NCBI RefSeq assembly: GCF_010183535.1
Contig: NC_071331.1
Location: 24,118,001-24,182,000, forward strand
Direction: 5' to 3'
Length of the DNA stretch: 64,000 nt
From: Caenorhabditis remanei
Taxonomy: Eukaryota > Nematoda > Chromadorea > Rhabditida > Rhabditidae
The notes beneath the pieces were generated by a model. That model was not told the origin of the DNA. It made no database searches and worked only from the letters and a program-made list of their open reading frames with translations. The translations under genes and the position numbers were made by a program. Positions 16,920 through 29,500 of this stretch are shown in pieces (the first letter of the stretch is position 1; each line of letters opens with the position of its first letter).

Positions 16920-19900
16920 ATGAAAAGAGCAATGGATGGAATGAAAAATGAAGCCAAAAAAGCGAAAGGTTGAATTTTATTGATTTTTTGGTGAAAAAGT
17001 CGATAATTTATCGATAAATTGCAGATACCGACTTGTTTGGAAGACCACTCAAGAAGAATGGCTCATGGGAGTCGAAAGTGAGTTTTATAGGAGTTTTTAG
17101 TGTGAAAAATGAGTTTTTGAGCGATTTTTGTGCTAGAAAAGTCAAAAAATGGTAGAAAATAGTGAAAAATGAATTTTTCGAAAATGCAAATTTTTTAGAA
17201 AATTGATTTTTCGTTCGTAAAACACTATTTTTGAAGTTTCTAGACCAAAAAATCGAGTTTTTGAGTGATTTTTAGACTGGAAAACTGAAAAATAGTCGGA
17301 AAATAGTAAGAAATTGATTTTTCTCAAAAAAAATTTTTTTTTGGAAAATTGATTTTTTGGTCTGAAAATCAATTTTCTAAAGTTTCTAGTATGAAAAATA
17401 AAAATTTTCACCGATTTTTATACTTTAAACGTCAAAAATTATAGAAATTTGTTTAAAAAAATAATTTTTCAGAAAGCAATTTTTTTCCGGAAAAATTTAT
17501 TTTTTGGACTGAAAACCAACTTTTTGGAGTTTCTAGATCAAAAAATTGAGTTTTTGAACGATTTTTAGACTATTAAAGTCGAGAAACCAACAAAAAGTAG
17601 AAAAAATCTCTTTTTTTTTCAAAAAAAAATTTTCTGAAAAATTAATTTTTAGTTTCTGAAATTAATTCTTGTTGTTTCTAGACCAAAAAATATGGGTTTT
17701 CAGCAATTTTTAGACTAAAACCGTCAAAAAAACTTGCCAAAAACCAAGAAAATCACATTTTTCTTCAAAAAACTCTGAAATTTCTCTCTTTTTTCAGGAC
17801 AACGGCGATCTGATGATATTCACACACGAGGAGTGTGAGGGAAGAGACAAAATTGCGGCGGTTCGATATGGGTTCGTTGTGGAAAGACTGAAAATAGGCT
17901 GAAAATCACTCAAAAACTGAAAAAATCGACCAAAAATCTGAAAATTTCACTCGAAATTGAGCAGAAAAATATTTTTTTCTCTATTTTTCACCAAAAAATT
18001 TTAAAAATTCACTCAAAATTGGGTTTCTGAGGTGAAAAACGGTGAAAAACGCCTAAAATTATCGAAAAAATCATTAAAAAGCCAAAAAATCGACCCAAAA
18101 TTGACCAAAAACTCATTTTTCTGAAAATCTGGCGCACCTTTGACGCGTTTCCACAAAAACTGCTTAAAAGTGAGAATTCCTTGTTTTTTTCTTTCAATTT
18201 TTGAGCTGAAACCAAAAAAATCTGAAATCTGGCGTGCCTTTGACGCGTTTTTTACAAACTTTTATTAATATCGATTGAAAAATGAAGAAACACAGACAAT
18301 TAGAGACCCAAATGGAAGTGAACTGGAAAAAATATAGATTATAGACTAATTACCCGCTAATTACCCCCTAATTATCTCCAAAATTCCCCAACAACTTCTG
18401 AAGCTCCGCCCCCATATCGATCGGTGGTCCCGCCTCCTCCTCCTCCTCCTCGACTCCGCCCACTCCAATTATCTCATTTATTCCCTCTGATTGTTGTAAC
18501 AATTGATTCAGTAAATCATCGAATCCTCCACTCGAAGATTCAGAATCTGACGTCTTCTGATTCCGAATGGGCGTGGCCAACCCGTGACGAATCATGAAGC
18601 GTTGAAGCCAACCGTTGCTCGCCTGGAAATTGGGATTTTTGGGGGCAAAATGGGGTTTTTGAGTGATTTTTGATCATTTTTAGCTCAAAATCGGAGAAAA
18701 ACACTGTTTTTCGCTCCGGGACGTTTCAGAAATCGAGTTTTCGACATTTTCGAGAAAAACGCGCCATAGGCGCGCCAGACAACGGATTTTTCTGCTAGAA
18801 ACACAATTTTAGAGCAAAATTCATCGAATTTCCGACATTTTTTTGGATTTTTTCACTAAAAAAAGCTGAAAATAGTGTCCGGTTGACAATTTGAGCGATT
18901 TCCCAGCCTAAAAACGCGATTTTTGACAGATTCTTAGACAAAAAACTTGATTTTCAGCTCAAAAATCAGGTTTTTGACGAAGTTTTTGCTCAAAAATCGG
19001 GTTTTTGACGGATTTTTGGTCAGAAAACTTGATTTTCAACTCGAAAATCACGAATTTTGACAGATTTTCCGTCAGAAAACTCGATTTTCAGTTTAAAAAC
19101 GCGATTTTTGACTAATTTTTAGACAAAAAACTCGATTTTCAGCTCAAAAATCAGGTTTTTGATGGATTTTCGGTCAGAAAACTTGATTTTCAGCTTAAAA
19201 AACGCGATTTTTGACAGATTTTCAGTCAGAAAGCTCGATTTTCAGCTCAGAAATCGGGTTTTTGACTAATTTTTAGACAAAAAACTTGATTTTCAGCTCA
19301 AAAATCAGGTTTTTGACAGATTTTTAGTCAGAAAACTCGATTTTCAGACTGAAATTCTAAATGGTCCGATCTTACCCGATCTTAGCCGATCTCAACCGAT
19401 TTCAGCTATTTTTGGATGGTTTTTTCTCGATTTTCAGCTCAAAAATCGGGATTTTCAGTAATTTTACCTTAAAATCCTCATTCTCACTGATAGTCATGGC
19501 ATACTCCTTGATCATCTTGCCCGTAATCTTCACTCCATCCGCCTGTTTCTCTTTCAACCATTCCTCCAATTTCTCATCAACTTCCACATTCTTCAACGGA
19601 CGTCCCCCGCCTCCCAACCGCTTCTTTTTCCCCGATTTTCCTTGAATTTCTTCCAACAATAACTCGTTTTTCATCTTCCGCCAACTCTGAATACACTGAC
19701 GTGGCACACCGAAACGGGTGGATGCCTGACAGTTGTTCGTTGACTCCGCCCACTTGATTACTTCCATTTTGTAGGCGAGAGTGTAGTTGAAACGACGCTT
19801 TTGAACGGGTTTTGGGGTGTCAGAAGTCGTTGGAGCGTCGAGAGAAGGAGTTTCAGACATTTTTGGCTGAAAATCGCTAATTTTTGGGTGAAAATGCTTT

Positions 19901-22900
19901 ATTTTTAGCTAAAAATTATCGATTTTCAACTGAAAATAGTCAATTTTGGGCCGTTAGTGAAAGATTTTCATCGATTTCTAGGTTTTCACAAAGATTTCTG
20001 TTTGTCTGTGTGTCCGGATGTCCTGATTCCGCATGCACTGAATTTAAGCAATAACTGACACATTTTCCTCGTTTTTCTACGATTTTTGTGTGAAAATGAG
20101 AATTGTCGTTAACTGACACTTTTTACGGCTTTTGACAAAAACATTGAGTTTTTAAGAGGAAATGAGCTTTTTTGAAAGAAAATCAGTGTTTTTAGGCTAA
20201 ATAATCACTGAAAACGGCATAAAATTGCACATCAGGTTACTGTTGTTTCCCATTCTGTGCATTTTTGCGTCAAATCCGATGTACTATGACAAAAATAAAG
20301 TTTAAGCTTAGACTGATAACGCTAACTGCTTGCAGTTTAAGCTCCGCCCTCTATGCGAGTTTAGGCTGTTTTTCAGTGATTGTTTAGTCTAAAAACACTG
20401 ATTTTCCATCAAAAAAGCTCATTTCCTCTTAAAAACTCCATGTTTTTGTAATGTATCATAAAAAGTGTCAATTAACGACGTCCCCTCTTACCAGACTCTT
20501 TTTGGGTGCTTTTGATATGAGAAATTTTCATTTTTTACACAAAAATTGTAGAAAAACGCGGAATTCTGTGAATCAGGACATCCGGACACACAGACAAACA
20601 GAAATCGCTGAAAATCTCTCACTAGCAGAAAATCGATAGAAAGAGAGAATGAGAGGGGGTGCCATTATAATAGAGGCAGTGTTGAAAGTGGAGAGAGCGC
20701 AGAGAGTGAGAGGAGGAGAGTGAGACGCAGAGTAATAATAAAAGGGCACTCGAAATAGAAGGGCATCTCTCTATGCGTCGTCTCTTGTCTGCGTCTCTCT
20801 CACTGTTTTCTCTTCTAATTGAAGGGTGTGTGGATGGGAGATGGAGAAGAGAGGAGGAGGTAATTTGAGTATATGTATATAGAATAGGCGGTTTTCTTGC
20901 TAAATTGGCTAAGATCGTTTGAGATCGTTTGAAATCGGCTGAGATCGCTGAAAATCGGTTAAAAAACGACCCAAATATAGCAGAAATCGGCTGAAATCGG
21001 TTGAGATCGGTTGAGATCGGAAAGTATAGAATTTCACTCTGAAAAATCGATATTTTGAGCTTAAAAGAGCCTAAATTCAGCGAGAATTAGGCTAGAATTG
21101 GTTAAGATCGTTTGAGATTGGTTGAGATTGCAAAACTTAAGATTCAGATCAAAAGTCGCTGAAACGCGTCAACGACACGCCAGACTTCTCAGTCTTTTGG
21201 TCCAATTTACCGTCAAAATCGACTTGAAAACGCGCCTAAGGCGCCCCAGCTACCTAATTCATACCAATCGTTTCAAAACGTCCCAGTTTTGAAATGTCCT
21301 GAGATGGATAAACGCGCTAAAAGTGCCCCAGACACTCTCTTTTCCCTCTCAGAGTCAAAATTCTGGAATGATTAGTTTAAAATCAGAGTTTTGAAAAGAT
21401 TTGTGGTCTGAAAAGCGCCAACGACACCCCAGCGTCCTAATCTCCACCAAACCCGTCGAATTATCGGTTTTTAGGTACAAAACGCGCCGAAGACGCGCCA
21501 GATCCTATTTTTCTCAATTAAAACTCGAAATTTGAGTGTTTAAACTCGGTTATCTACCGATTTCAATAACGCGCCTAAGATGCCCCAGCTTGTGGCATCT
21601 TCAACTTTAAAATTTCCCTTTTTATGGGGTGAAAACGCGCCGACGGCGCCCCAGTGAGCTGATAACCGCGCCAAGATCACGCCAGCGAGCTCATACCGTC
21701 AAATTATCAATTTTAGTACAAAAACGCGCCTAAGGCGCTCCAGAACAGTTCAAACCCCGAAAAATTGCACAGAAATGAAACTACAGTAACCTTATGTACG
21801 TTTTTGCGTGATTTTTTATCTGAAACCCGCTCAAAAACCATAAAACTGAACAGAATTGAAACTACAGTAACCCGATGCCAAACTCTGTGATTTTTGGCAC
21901 TTTTTGCTTCAAAAGTTCAGTTTTTGAGTGATTTTTCACCTTCTAACCCTTAAAAACGCCTTCAAAGCCCTTCTTCCAGACGGCACGTTGATCAAAACCA
22001 AGTCTGGAAAAGTGTTCCCAACTGATTGTTCTGATTGGCAACTCCTCTACGAGTCCATCCCGTCAGAACTCAAAAAACTGCACTCCGCCGGTCACAAAAT
22101 CGTGATTTTCACGAATCAAAAGGGTATTCAAGTCGGAAAAGTTGATCGAGCGGAGTTCCGCAAGAAAATCGAGGCAATCGTTGGGAAGATGGGCGTCCCA
22201 ATTCAGGCGTTCGTCTCGGTCGCCGGTGGGAAGTATAGGAAACCGTGTATTGGAATGTGGGAGGAGTTGAGGGAGAGGAATGAGGGGGTGGAGATCAAAT
22301 TGGATGAGAGTGTGTTTGTTGGGGATGCGGCTGGAAGGCATAAGACTAAGGTAGGGGAGAAAAGCGGCTGAAAATCGGGCTGAAAATCGAAAAAAAATCG
22401 GCTGAAAATTGGTTAAAATCGGTTGAGATCGGCTAAGATCGCGAAATATAGAATTTCACTCTGAAAAATCGATATTTTGAGCTTAAAACAGCCTGGATTT
22501 AGCAAGAATTATGTTAGAATTGGTTAAGACAGGTTGAGATCGTGATTATCTCAGAACTGGGCTAAAATTTGAGAATAATGAGCGAAAATTAGGTTAGCTT
22601 TGGCTTAAATTGCTACAGATCGACCAATGATCAGTTGAAATTGATCTAAGAATGTACATCTTGGATTTCTAGTCAAAAAGGTTGGGAAAATGACTGAAAA
22701 TTGTGGGTACATTGAAAAAATTGAGCCAAAATTGATGGGGGATTGGTTAAGATCGGTTAAAATCCGTTGATATCGTCTGAAATTGATAATCAGACCAAAA
22801 TTGGCTGAAAATCGAGAAAAGTTGAAGGAAAACTAGGTTGGAATCGGTTAAGATTGTCTGAAATCACAAAACTAGACATTCAAGTCAAACAATTCGATAA

Positions 22901-25153
22901 AATCAAGTTTGAGACAAAAATAATCTGAAAAAGTTCAAAATCCGTCAAGATCCCGTAAGATCGGCTAGAAATTCAACTAGGATCAGCTCTCAGAGTTACG
23001 GTAGGCGTCGGCACCTTACCTGTTATAGAAATCTGTAACAAGTTCGGTGCCGACGCCTACAGTAACCCTAACGGTGTAGATGATCTGATCCTAGTTGATT
23101 TTCGAGCCGATCTTACGGAATCTTGACGGATTTTGAACTTTTTCGGTTTATTTTTTACTCAAAATATTGATTTAATAAAAGTGTTTGGCTTGAATTTCTA
23201 GTTTTGCGATTTCAGACGATCTCAACCGATTCTAACCTAGTTTTCCTTTAACTTTTCTCGATTTTCAGCTCATTTTTGGTCTGAATTCCTTGATTTCCGG
23301 TTTCAGACGATTTTGAGGAATCTTAACCGATCTTAATCGATTTCCTGTCAATTTTGGCTCAATTTTCTCCATTTACCTCTATTTTCAGTCCGTTTTCCAA
23401 CATTTTTGTCTGAAGATTTCTAGATTTACAATCTTAGACCAATTCCAACCTATCATTGGCCGATCTGTAGCAATTTAAGCTGATGCTAACCTAATTTCCG
23501 CTCATTTTTCTTGAATTTCAGCCCAGTTTTGAGATAATTACCATCAGTCTGATCTTAACCGATTCCAACCTAATTTATGCTAAATTTAGGCTGTTTTAAG
23601 CTCAAAATATCGAATTTTCAGAGTAAAATTCTATATTTTTGCGATATTTGCCGATCTCAACCAATCTCAACCGATCTCAGCTATTTTTGGGTCGTTTTTT
23701 TTTGCGATTTTCAGCTCAAATCATCGATTTTTAAATATATTTTTCAAAAAACTGAAATTTTTAAGTCCCGCCTGAAGAAGGACCACTCGTACGCCGACCG
23801 TTTCTTCGCAGCGAACGTCGGTATCCCATTCAAGACACCCGAAGAGTTCTTCGGAAAATCCAAAGAACAAGAACCGTGGGGACCGCCCGTTTTCGATCCG
23901 AAACTCCTTTTTGCCGACGGAATCACTCAGTTGGAACCGGCAGGTGGGTCTGTATGTCCAGATTTCCAAAAATCGTGAAATTTCGGTCAAAAACAGCCAA
24001 ATTTCACGATTTTCATGTCCATCTGTGTGTCTGTGTGTCCAGATGCCCAAAAATTGTGAAATTTTGGTCCATCTGTGTGTCCGTGTGTCCTCATATCCAT
24101 TTTATTTCAGACGCCCCACTGAAATCCGACAAACCAGAGATCATTGTGATGGTCGGATTTCCAGGATCCGGAAAATCGACGTTTGCGAGAATGTTGGCTG
24201 AACAGAACGGGTATAAGGTAGGTAGACGCGTCAACGACACGCCAGACTTTTGTGAAAATGCGAAAATTCGTCGAAAATCGACTCAAAAACGCGCCACAGA
24301 CGCGCCAGTTGCCTAGACCAATCGTTTCAAAACGTCCCAGTTTCGAAGCGTCCTGAGATCATTTTCCGACTCAAACGCGCTAAAGGCGCCCCAGATTCGT
24401 TGTAAATCGGGATTTCGAAACGATTTGTGCTCTGAAAACGCGCGAAAGGCGCCCCAGATCCCATTTTTCTCAATTAAAACTCGAAAGTTGACTGTTAATT
24501 TGACCCTAAATTTCACACTTTCAAGCTCAAGATCGCGCCAACGGCACCCCTGACTCGCTAGACCTATTTCAATTTATAAAACGTGTCAAAGGCACCCCAG
24601 CTGACTTCTAATAGGAATTTGCCTTTTTTTTGTGATGAAAACGCGCCGAATGCGCCCCAGCTCTACCAATCAGTTTAGCCCCAAAATTTCACATTTTTGA
24701 GCTGAAAATCGCGCCAACGACACGCCAGATCCCTCCTCAAATTCCTCTTCAAATTTCCAGATTGTGAACCGAGACACCCTCGGAACATGGCAGAAATGCG
24801 TCGCCGCCGTCCGTTCCCATCTGAAAAACGGCGATTCGGTGATCATCGACAACACGTCGCCCGACGTCGAATCACGTAGTCGCTACGTGGGCGTGGCCTC
24901 GGAGACGTCGACGGCATGCCGGTGTTTCGTGATGAAGTGCGGCATGGAACACGCTCAACACAATCTACGCTACCGTACTCTTACTAACGATGGCGCCGGG
25001 GAAATCTCGTCAATGGTGTTGAGAATTCATAAGGGAAAGTATGTGGAGCCGACGAAGGAGGAGGGATTCCAACAGATTGTACACGTCAATTTTCAGCCGA
25101 AATTCGAGGAGAAACACCTCGAGAATTTGTATAAGATGTACTTGATTGAGTGA
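16920..25153 (+). CDS. PNKP: Polynucleotide kinase 3'-phosphatase (PNKP), with one frame-breaking extra base
   Basis: Nuclear repair enzyme that removes 3'-phosphates and adds 5'-phosphates at DNA breaks. Exons: 16920-16968, 17025-17077, 17798-17871, 21980-22350, 23766-23943, 24111-24217 and 24761-25153. The HAD phosphatase motif FDMDGT is split across exons 3 and 4 and is followed by [10 protein letters not shown] and VFVGDAAGR. The kinase has the P-loop GFPGSGKST, then [11 protein letters not shown] and IDNTSPD. There is no N-terminal FHA domain; the protein starts [16 protein letters not shown]. In exon 3 the frame ends KIAA and then needs FDMD, but one extra G at about 17858-17861 shifts it and would stop translation at 17900. 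Without that G the exons sum to 1224 bases (407 residues) and every junction is in phase. Intron 3 is 4.1 kb and contains another gene on the opposite strand. AATAAA is at 25184-25189. Confidence 0.93.
18368..19860 (-). CDS. Domesticated Tigger/pogo-type transposase DNA-binding protein (psq/Brinker-like HTH plus CENP-B-type HTH), nested in PNKP
   Basis: Two exons, 19860-19468 and 18622-18368, joined in phase 0, give 215 residues. Residues about 21-62 ([20 protein letters not shown] through [13 protein letters not shown]) form a pipsqueak/Brinker-type helix-turn-helix. Residues about 93-145 ([20 protein letters not shown] through [13 protein letters not shown]) match the CENP-B/Tc5 second DNA-binding domain. 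[13 protein letters not shown] linker between them resembles an AT-hook or nuclear signal. The tail has a Glu run of six and ends [12 protein letters not shown]. No DDE catalytic domain follows, and there is a stop codon, so this looks like a domesticated DNA-binding protein and probable transcription factor rather than an active transposase. It is antisense within PNKP intron 3. Confidence 0.88.
18900..19345. repeat. Tandem repeat of about 60 bases in the intron of the nested gene
   Basis: Units close to GATTTTCAGCTCAAAAATCA followed by GGTTTTTGACGGATTTT and a GTCAGAAAACTT segment recur about seven times with variation. The array fills most of the intron of the nested HTH gene. Confidence 0.65.
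19954..20637. mobile_element. Long foldback element upstream of the nested gene
   Basis: Two arms of about 300 bases are imperfect inverted repeats. TTTCTGTTTGTCTGTGTGTC near 19998-20017 is answered by GACACACAGACAAACAGAAA near 20584-20604, and GTTTTTAAGAGGAAATGAGC near 20148 is answered near 20415. No coding capacity. It begins only 94 bases upstream of the start codon of the minus-strand HTH gene, so it may have altered that promoter. Flanking duplications could not be defined. Confidence 0.65.
20638..21979. other. PNKP intron 3, remaining part
   Basis: A purine-rich GAGAG stretch at about 20640-20860 lies upstream of the nested minus-strand gene. A copy of the GATCGGTTGAGATCGG family follows at about 20915-21140, and then an array of AACGCGCCTAAGGCGCCCCAG boxes at about 21170-21740. 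The intron ends in TTCTTCCAG at 21979. No further exon is visible. Confidence 0.55.
22372..23720. mobile_element. Foldback element of about 1.35 kb in PNKP intron 4
   Basis: A left arm of about 660 bases and a right arm of about 670 bases are inverted copies around a centre near 23035. GGTAGGCGTCGGCACC near 22999 is answered by GGTGCCGACGCCTAC near 23046. The outer ends, GGTTGAGATCGGCTAAGATC near 22428 and its complement near 23660, belong to a family with solo copies at 20915-21140, 25265-25420, 32300-32430, 35345-35525 and 59868-59920. No coding capacity is seen. Confidence 0.75.
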
Positions 25154-26551
25154 AAAAATTGAAGGATTTTGGAACATTTTGAGAATAAATTATCACTTTT
25201 TTTCATTTTTTTCTCTATTTTCGAGAAAATCGGTCATTCGTCATACATATCTCCTTGAGAAATCGCTTAAGATCGGTTGAGATCGGTTAAGATCGGCTAA
25301 GATCGCAAAATACAGAATTCCACTCTGAAAATCGATGTTTTGAGCTTAAAATAGCAAAAATTAGGTTAAATCGGTTTGAGATCGGTTAAGATCGCAAAAA
25401 ACTTGAGATTCAGATCAAAAATCGCTGAAATTCTTACATTTTCCAACATTTACATGAAAAAAATAGAAAAAAAAACGTGTTCTCGACGTTGGGAGCTTTT
25501 AAATGAGCCCCATTACGCCTATATTCCGTTCGATGTGTAAAAAACCGCAACGCGACCGCGTCGCGTGAACGAAAAATCAAAGTTGTCTGAATATAAGCTC
25601 ATTTTGAAGCTCAAATGCTCAGAATAATGAATTTGTTAGTTTAAATTGGGCAAGAATACGGTCGGAAACAGTTAAAATCACACTTGCAAACCAGGCCGGC
25701 ACATAGCTCGCGTCAAACTCAATATTATATGCTGAAAAATATACCAAAGTGTAGATCTTGACGAGTGCTATGTCCGTGTCCTACTACGGGCTGGATAGCT
25801 ATTCGTTAATGTGCCGTGGGCCGGGAAAAAGTGTCAGAAATCGCGAAAGTGGCCAAAAAACCATTCTAGCCCGGCCCGCGGCACATTAACGAATAGCCAT
25901 CCCGTCCGTATTACATCAGTGACATAGAACTCGCTGAGATCTACATTTTGGTATATTTTTGAGCTCATAACATTGAGTTTGAAGCAAGTTATGTGCCGGC
26001 CCGGTTTGCAAGTATGGTAACAAGTGACACACGCATGATGGTTCTGAAACGACCCCGGTTTTGAAGTGTCTACTTGTGATAAATGATTGTGTAATAGTAT
26101 TTTCCATTCCACATTCGAAATTAGATTTTTTTTTTGGTTTCGAAACGTCCCAGTTTCACCACATCTCAATTCTTATAATAGCTTTGCCATTAGAGCGCAT
26201 TATCAACTCTATCATAATAATTTTCTTATCATTCTTATCTTATCAGCTGGAAACGCTGAAACTTCCTCTCTTCCCCCATTCACTTTTTCATATAGTCTGG
26301 CGCACCTGTGGCGCATTGTGGTGTTGCTATATTACACAATCTCACGGAGAAGAGAGCGAGAGAGTGAGAGACGTTATGAAATATTGCCTATTCTTGGGAT
26401 ATTCTTTTTGTTTCCAGAAAAAAAGAAGAAGAAGTATAAATAATTGAAAAGCGGCTTGGTTTTTGTTTAAAATTCGTCTATTTTCTTTTCAAAGTTTTCA
26501 ATTTTTATCTTTAACATTTTCAACGTTTTTTTGGCTTCAGAATCCCCAGAA
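25154..26551. other. Intergenic region between PNKP and PARG
   Basis: After the PNKP polyadenylation signal come a solo GATCGGTTGAGATCGG repeat (25265-25420), the palindromic MITE at 25679-26016, and a flank duplicated at 37.95 kb. The part from about 26170 to 26551 is the likely PARG promoter. It ends in the acceptor TTGGCTTCAG at 26531-26540, 11 bases before the ATG. Overlapping plus-strand open frames at 26061-26447 have no coding character. Confidence 0.55.
25679..26016. mobile_element. Palindromic hAT-like MITE, CATACTTG family (copy 2)
   Basis: Palindrome of 338 bases from CACACTTGCAAACC to GGTTTGCAAGTATG. The right flank is GTAACAAGTGACACACGC, the same sequence that flanks copy 4 at 37614-37952. 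The left flank is different, so no target-site duplication is visible. This copy appears to have arrived together with its right flank through segmental duplication. Confidence 0.75.
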
Positions 26552-29500
26552 ATGACGTCATCAGAGCTAACGCACCTCTCCGAAGTGTTCGGCGAGAGGA
26601 ATCTGATTTTCCAACCGGATTATTCGAGTCTCGACCCGAAGAGACATTATAGATACTGTTCGATTTCAGGATTGGAGGATCCGGAGCATTGTGAGTTACT
26701 GTAGCAAATGGAGGGAAAGGGTACTGTAACAGAGTAATAGGGGGTACTGTATCTATTGGTTGACTGTAGCAAGGGGGAAATTTATTCATTTTGTTGAAGA
26801 AAATCGAGCATTTTCCAAAAAAAGCGTTCGTTTATCTATAGTAAATGTAATAAACTTACTGTAGGTTAACTACAGGATACTGTAAGATACTGTAAATAGA
26901 AATACTGTGTTATGGACCTACCAAAAAATGCATTAAATTGCATGAAATAGTACAATTTTTCTTCGTGGGTAGGTCCATTATAGATTTTAACTCTTGTCTT
27001 AAACGGATACATTAAAACTCTGTAAATATAAAAATTAGAGGTGAAACAGTAAAACCTTTAGTTGTTTGTCTAGAATTTCCAATTTATTTCTCATAATAAC
27101 TTGTTTGTGTTCGTTTCTTGCAAAGTTTTTAGAAAACGTTGTGAAAAAATGTTTTTGGCAGGTTCAGACCCATAAAACTCATTTTCTGTATATACAACGT
27201 GTTCTAGTATCTATTTTCGTGTTAAATTCGGTTTCTGATAGTATTTTTACCCTTATCAAGTAGGTTTTCACTCAATTTTTAAACTTTGTGCATTTCGTCG
27301 TGTTGGTTTTCGGTGTTTGCACACAATCGGCACTACAGTAAGCAAAAAAACACAAAATAAGAGATAGAGATGCAGAAAACCTCAAACAGTATGTGTAACG
27401 GACTGTGTAATTATACAAATTATAGGTGAAACAGTAAAATTTTTTAGTTGTTTGTCTAGAATTTCTATTTTATTTCTTATAATAACTTATCTTTCCGGAT
27501 GAGTAACGAATACTTTGATATCGTGTAAATATATCATTTCTGAATGAAACAGTCTTATTACTGTATCTCATTTGGTTGGATTACTATACCTAAAATCAGG
27601 CTACTGTATCTCAGGTTGAGTTACTGTAGTTTCAGGAAAGAACTACTGTAAGGTTACTGTCTATGTGAATTGTAGCAGTCCTACTGAGGGTTACTGTACC
27701 ATAGAGGTGAAGATGGTGGCGCCGGTGCGTAACTCGCTTCAAACTAAGTTATAGGAGCTGAAAAATATATCAAAATGTAGATCTCGACGAGTTCTATCTC
27801 CGTGACGCACTACGGGCCGGATCGCTATTTGTTAATGTGCCGCGGGCCGGGCTAGAATGGCTTTGTTGGCCATTTTCGCGTTTTTCGGCACTTTTTTCCG
27901 GCCCGCGGCACAATAATAAATAGCGAACCGGGCCGTAGTGGGTCACAGACATAGAACTCGCCGAGATCTACATTTTCGTATATTTTTCAACTCATAATAT
28001 TGAGTTTAAAGAGAGTTACGTGATTTGTATCAACATGAAGCTTCAATATATTGAAAACATCAATTTACTGTTAAAATATTAATTTTCCAACTGGGTTATT
28101 CCCTCTAATACACCGGCATCGTCTAACACACTTTGAAAAAACTTACTCTCTATTATGGGAATATCAACTATCCATATTTCCAGGTTCTTTAAATTTTGTG
28201 TTTGAAAAAAAAAATTTTGACAAAATATTTTTTCAGTCCACCGTTTCAGTGAGGACACCGAGAAGGAGTTGCTATTGAAACAATATTGGAGACCTGTTGA
28301 TGAGAACGGCACCCCGAACCCTCACTACCTGGAAAACCGAACACGTCTCGAGAATTTCCTGAAGGACTACAAGAATACGGACGATGTTGAGTTATTGGAG
28401 ACAACAATCCTAGAGATATTGAATAGCGATGAACGGATTGGGGAGAAATTCGAGTCATTACCCGGGTTAAGGAAGTTTTTCAAAGTGACAACTGAGAAAA
28501 TGGAGGATTTGATGGAGAAGTTTGCGAATGTTGTTAGAATTGCGTTGCGTGTGGAGGACGTGTTGCCGGTGGTTAGTTTTTATTCAGAAAATGGGCGGGG
28601 CGTTTGAGTTCTGTATTTGGAAAATTTTTGCACGGAATCGTTGTGAAAATGAGGCCTCAATATGATAATTACTCTCTATTAGTGAATAATAATTTAGGAC
28701 GTTTTGAAACCGTTACATTTCAAAACTGACACATATTTCAGAGAATCTACCGCCTTGTCGATGACGTCATCTCCGCCACATTCTCTCAGGAGCAATGCGC
28801 AGTGCTACTCGCATGGATGTTCTTTGATTCGAGAAGGAATCGCAGTTTTTTGAAGTGAGTGGGACATCCGGACAGACACACGGCTAGATTCTTTTTTCAG
28901 CATTCTCAACTCGACGCACCCGATTTCCATCGAAAAAATCAAATTTTTGTTGCATTATTTCGAAAAAGTAACGGAGGAAATGCCGCAAGGAGTTATCAGT
29001 TTTATGAGGATTAAGAATTCCAATTTTTGGGAAAATGAATTCGAAAAAAACAGAGAAAAGAAGCTATCGAAGGCTATGGTATTCGATGAATTGTTAATTG
29101 AGCGGACGGCGTTGTGCACTCAAATCGATTTCGCCAATAAGCATATTGGAGGCGGAGTTTTGAGATTGGGAGGGGTTCAGGTTAGTTGGATGGATGGGTT
29201 TATAGAGGAAATTTCAATATAATTTATACTAATTTAACAATTTCATTTTCGTATTAGTTCCTACATGAATCGTTCAAAATGGTTCTAATGATTATATGGG
29301 AAATGTTTGAAACAGTGAAATATGTTCAAAGCAAATGCGTTGTTGACTAGCATCATGTGATAAAATGATAATTATCTGAAACAGTGGAAAAATACTGTTG
29401 AATGAAAGTTGGTCGTTTTTAGCAGCGGTCTAGTCCTGAACGCGATGCCAACCTATGTTTTTTGTGGTGAGACCCCAATTGTTTGAAATTTTTCTCAAGT

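Noticed and set aside
17798..17902. A separate 68-residue gene at 16920-17902
   Set aside because: The peptide is open and ends in a stop, but its last exon aligns with the start of the PNKP phosphatase domain once one G is ignored, and the split FDMDGT motif continues in the exon at 21980.
26061..26447. Overlapping plus-strand open frames before PARG
   Set aside because: Low-complexity Ser/Leu/Phe composition, no acceptor or start context, and part of the region is a duplicated non-coding flank of a MITE.
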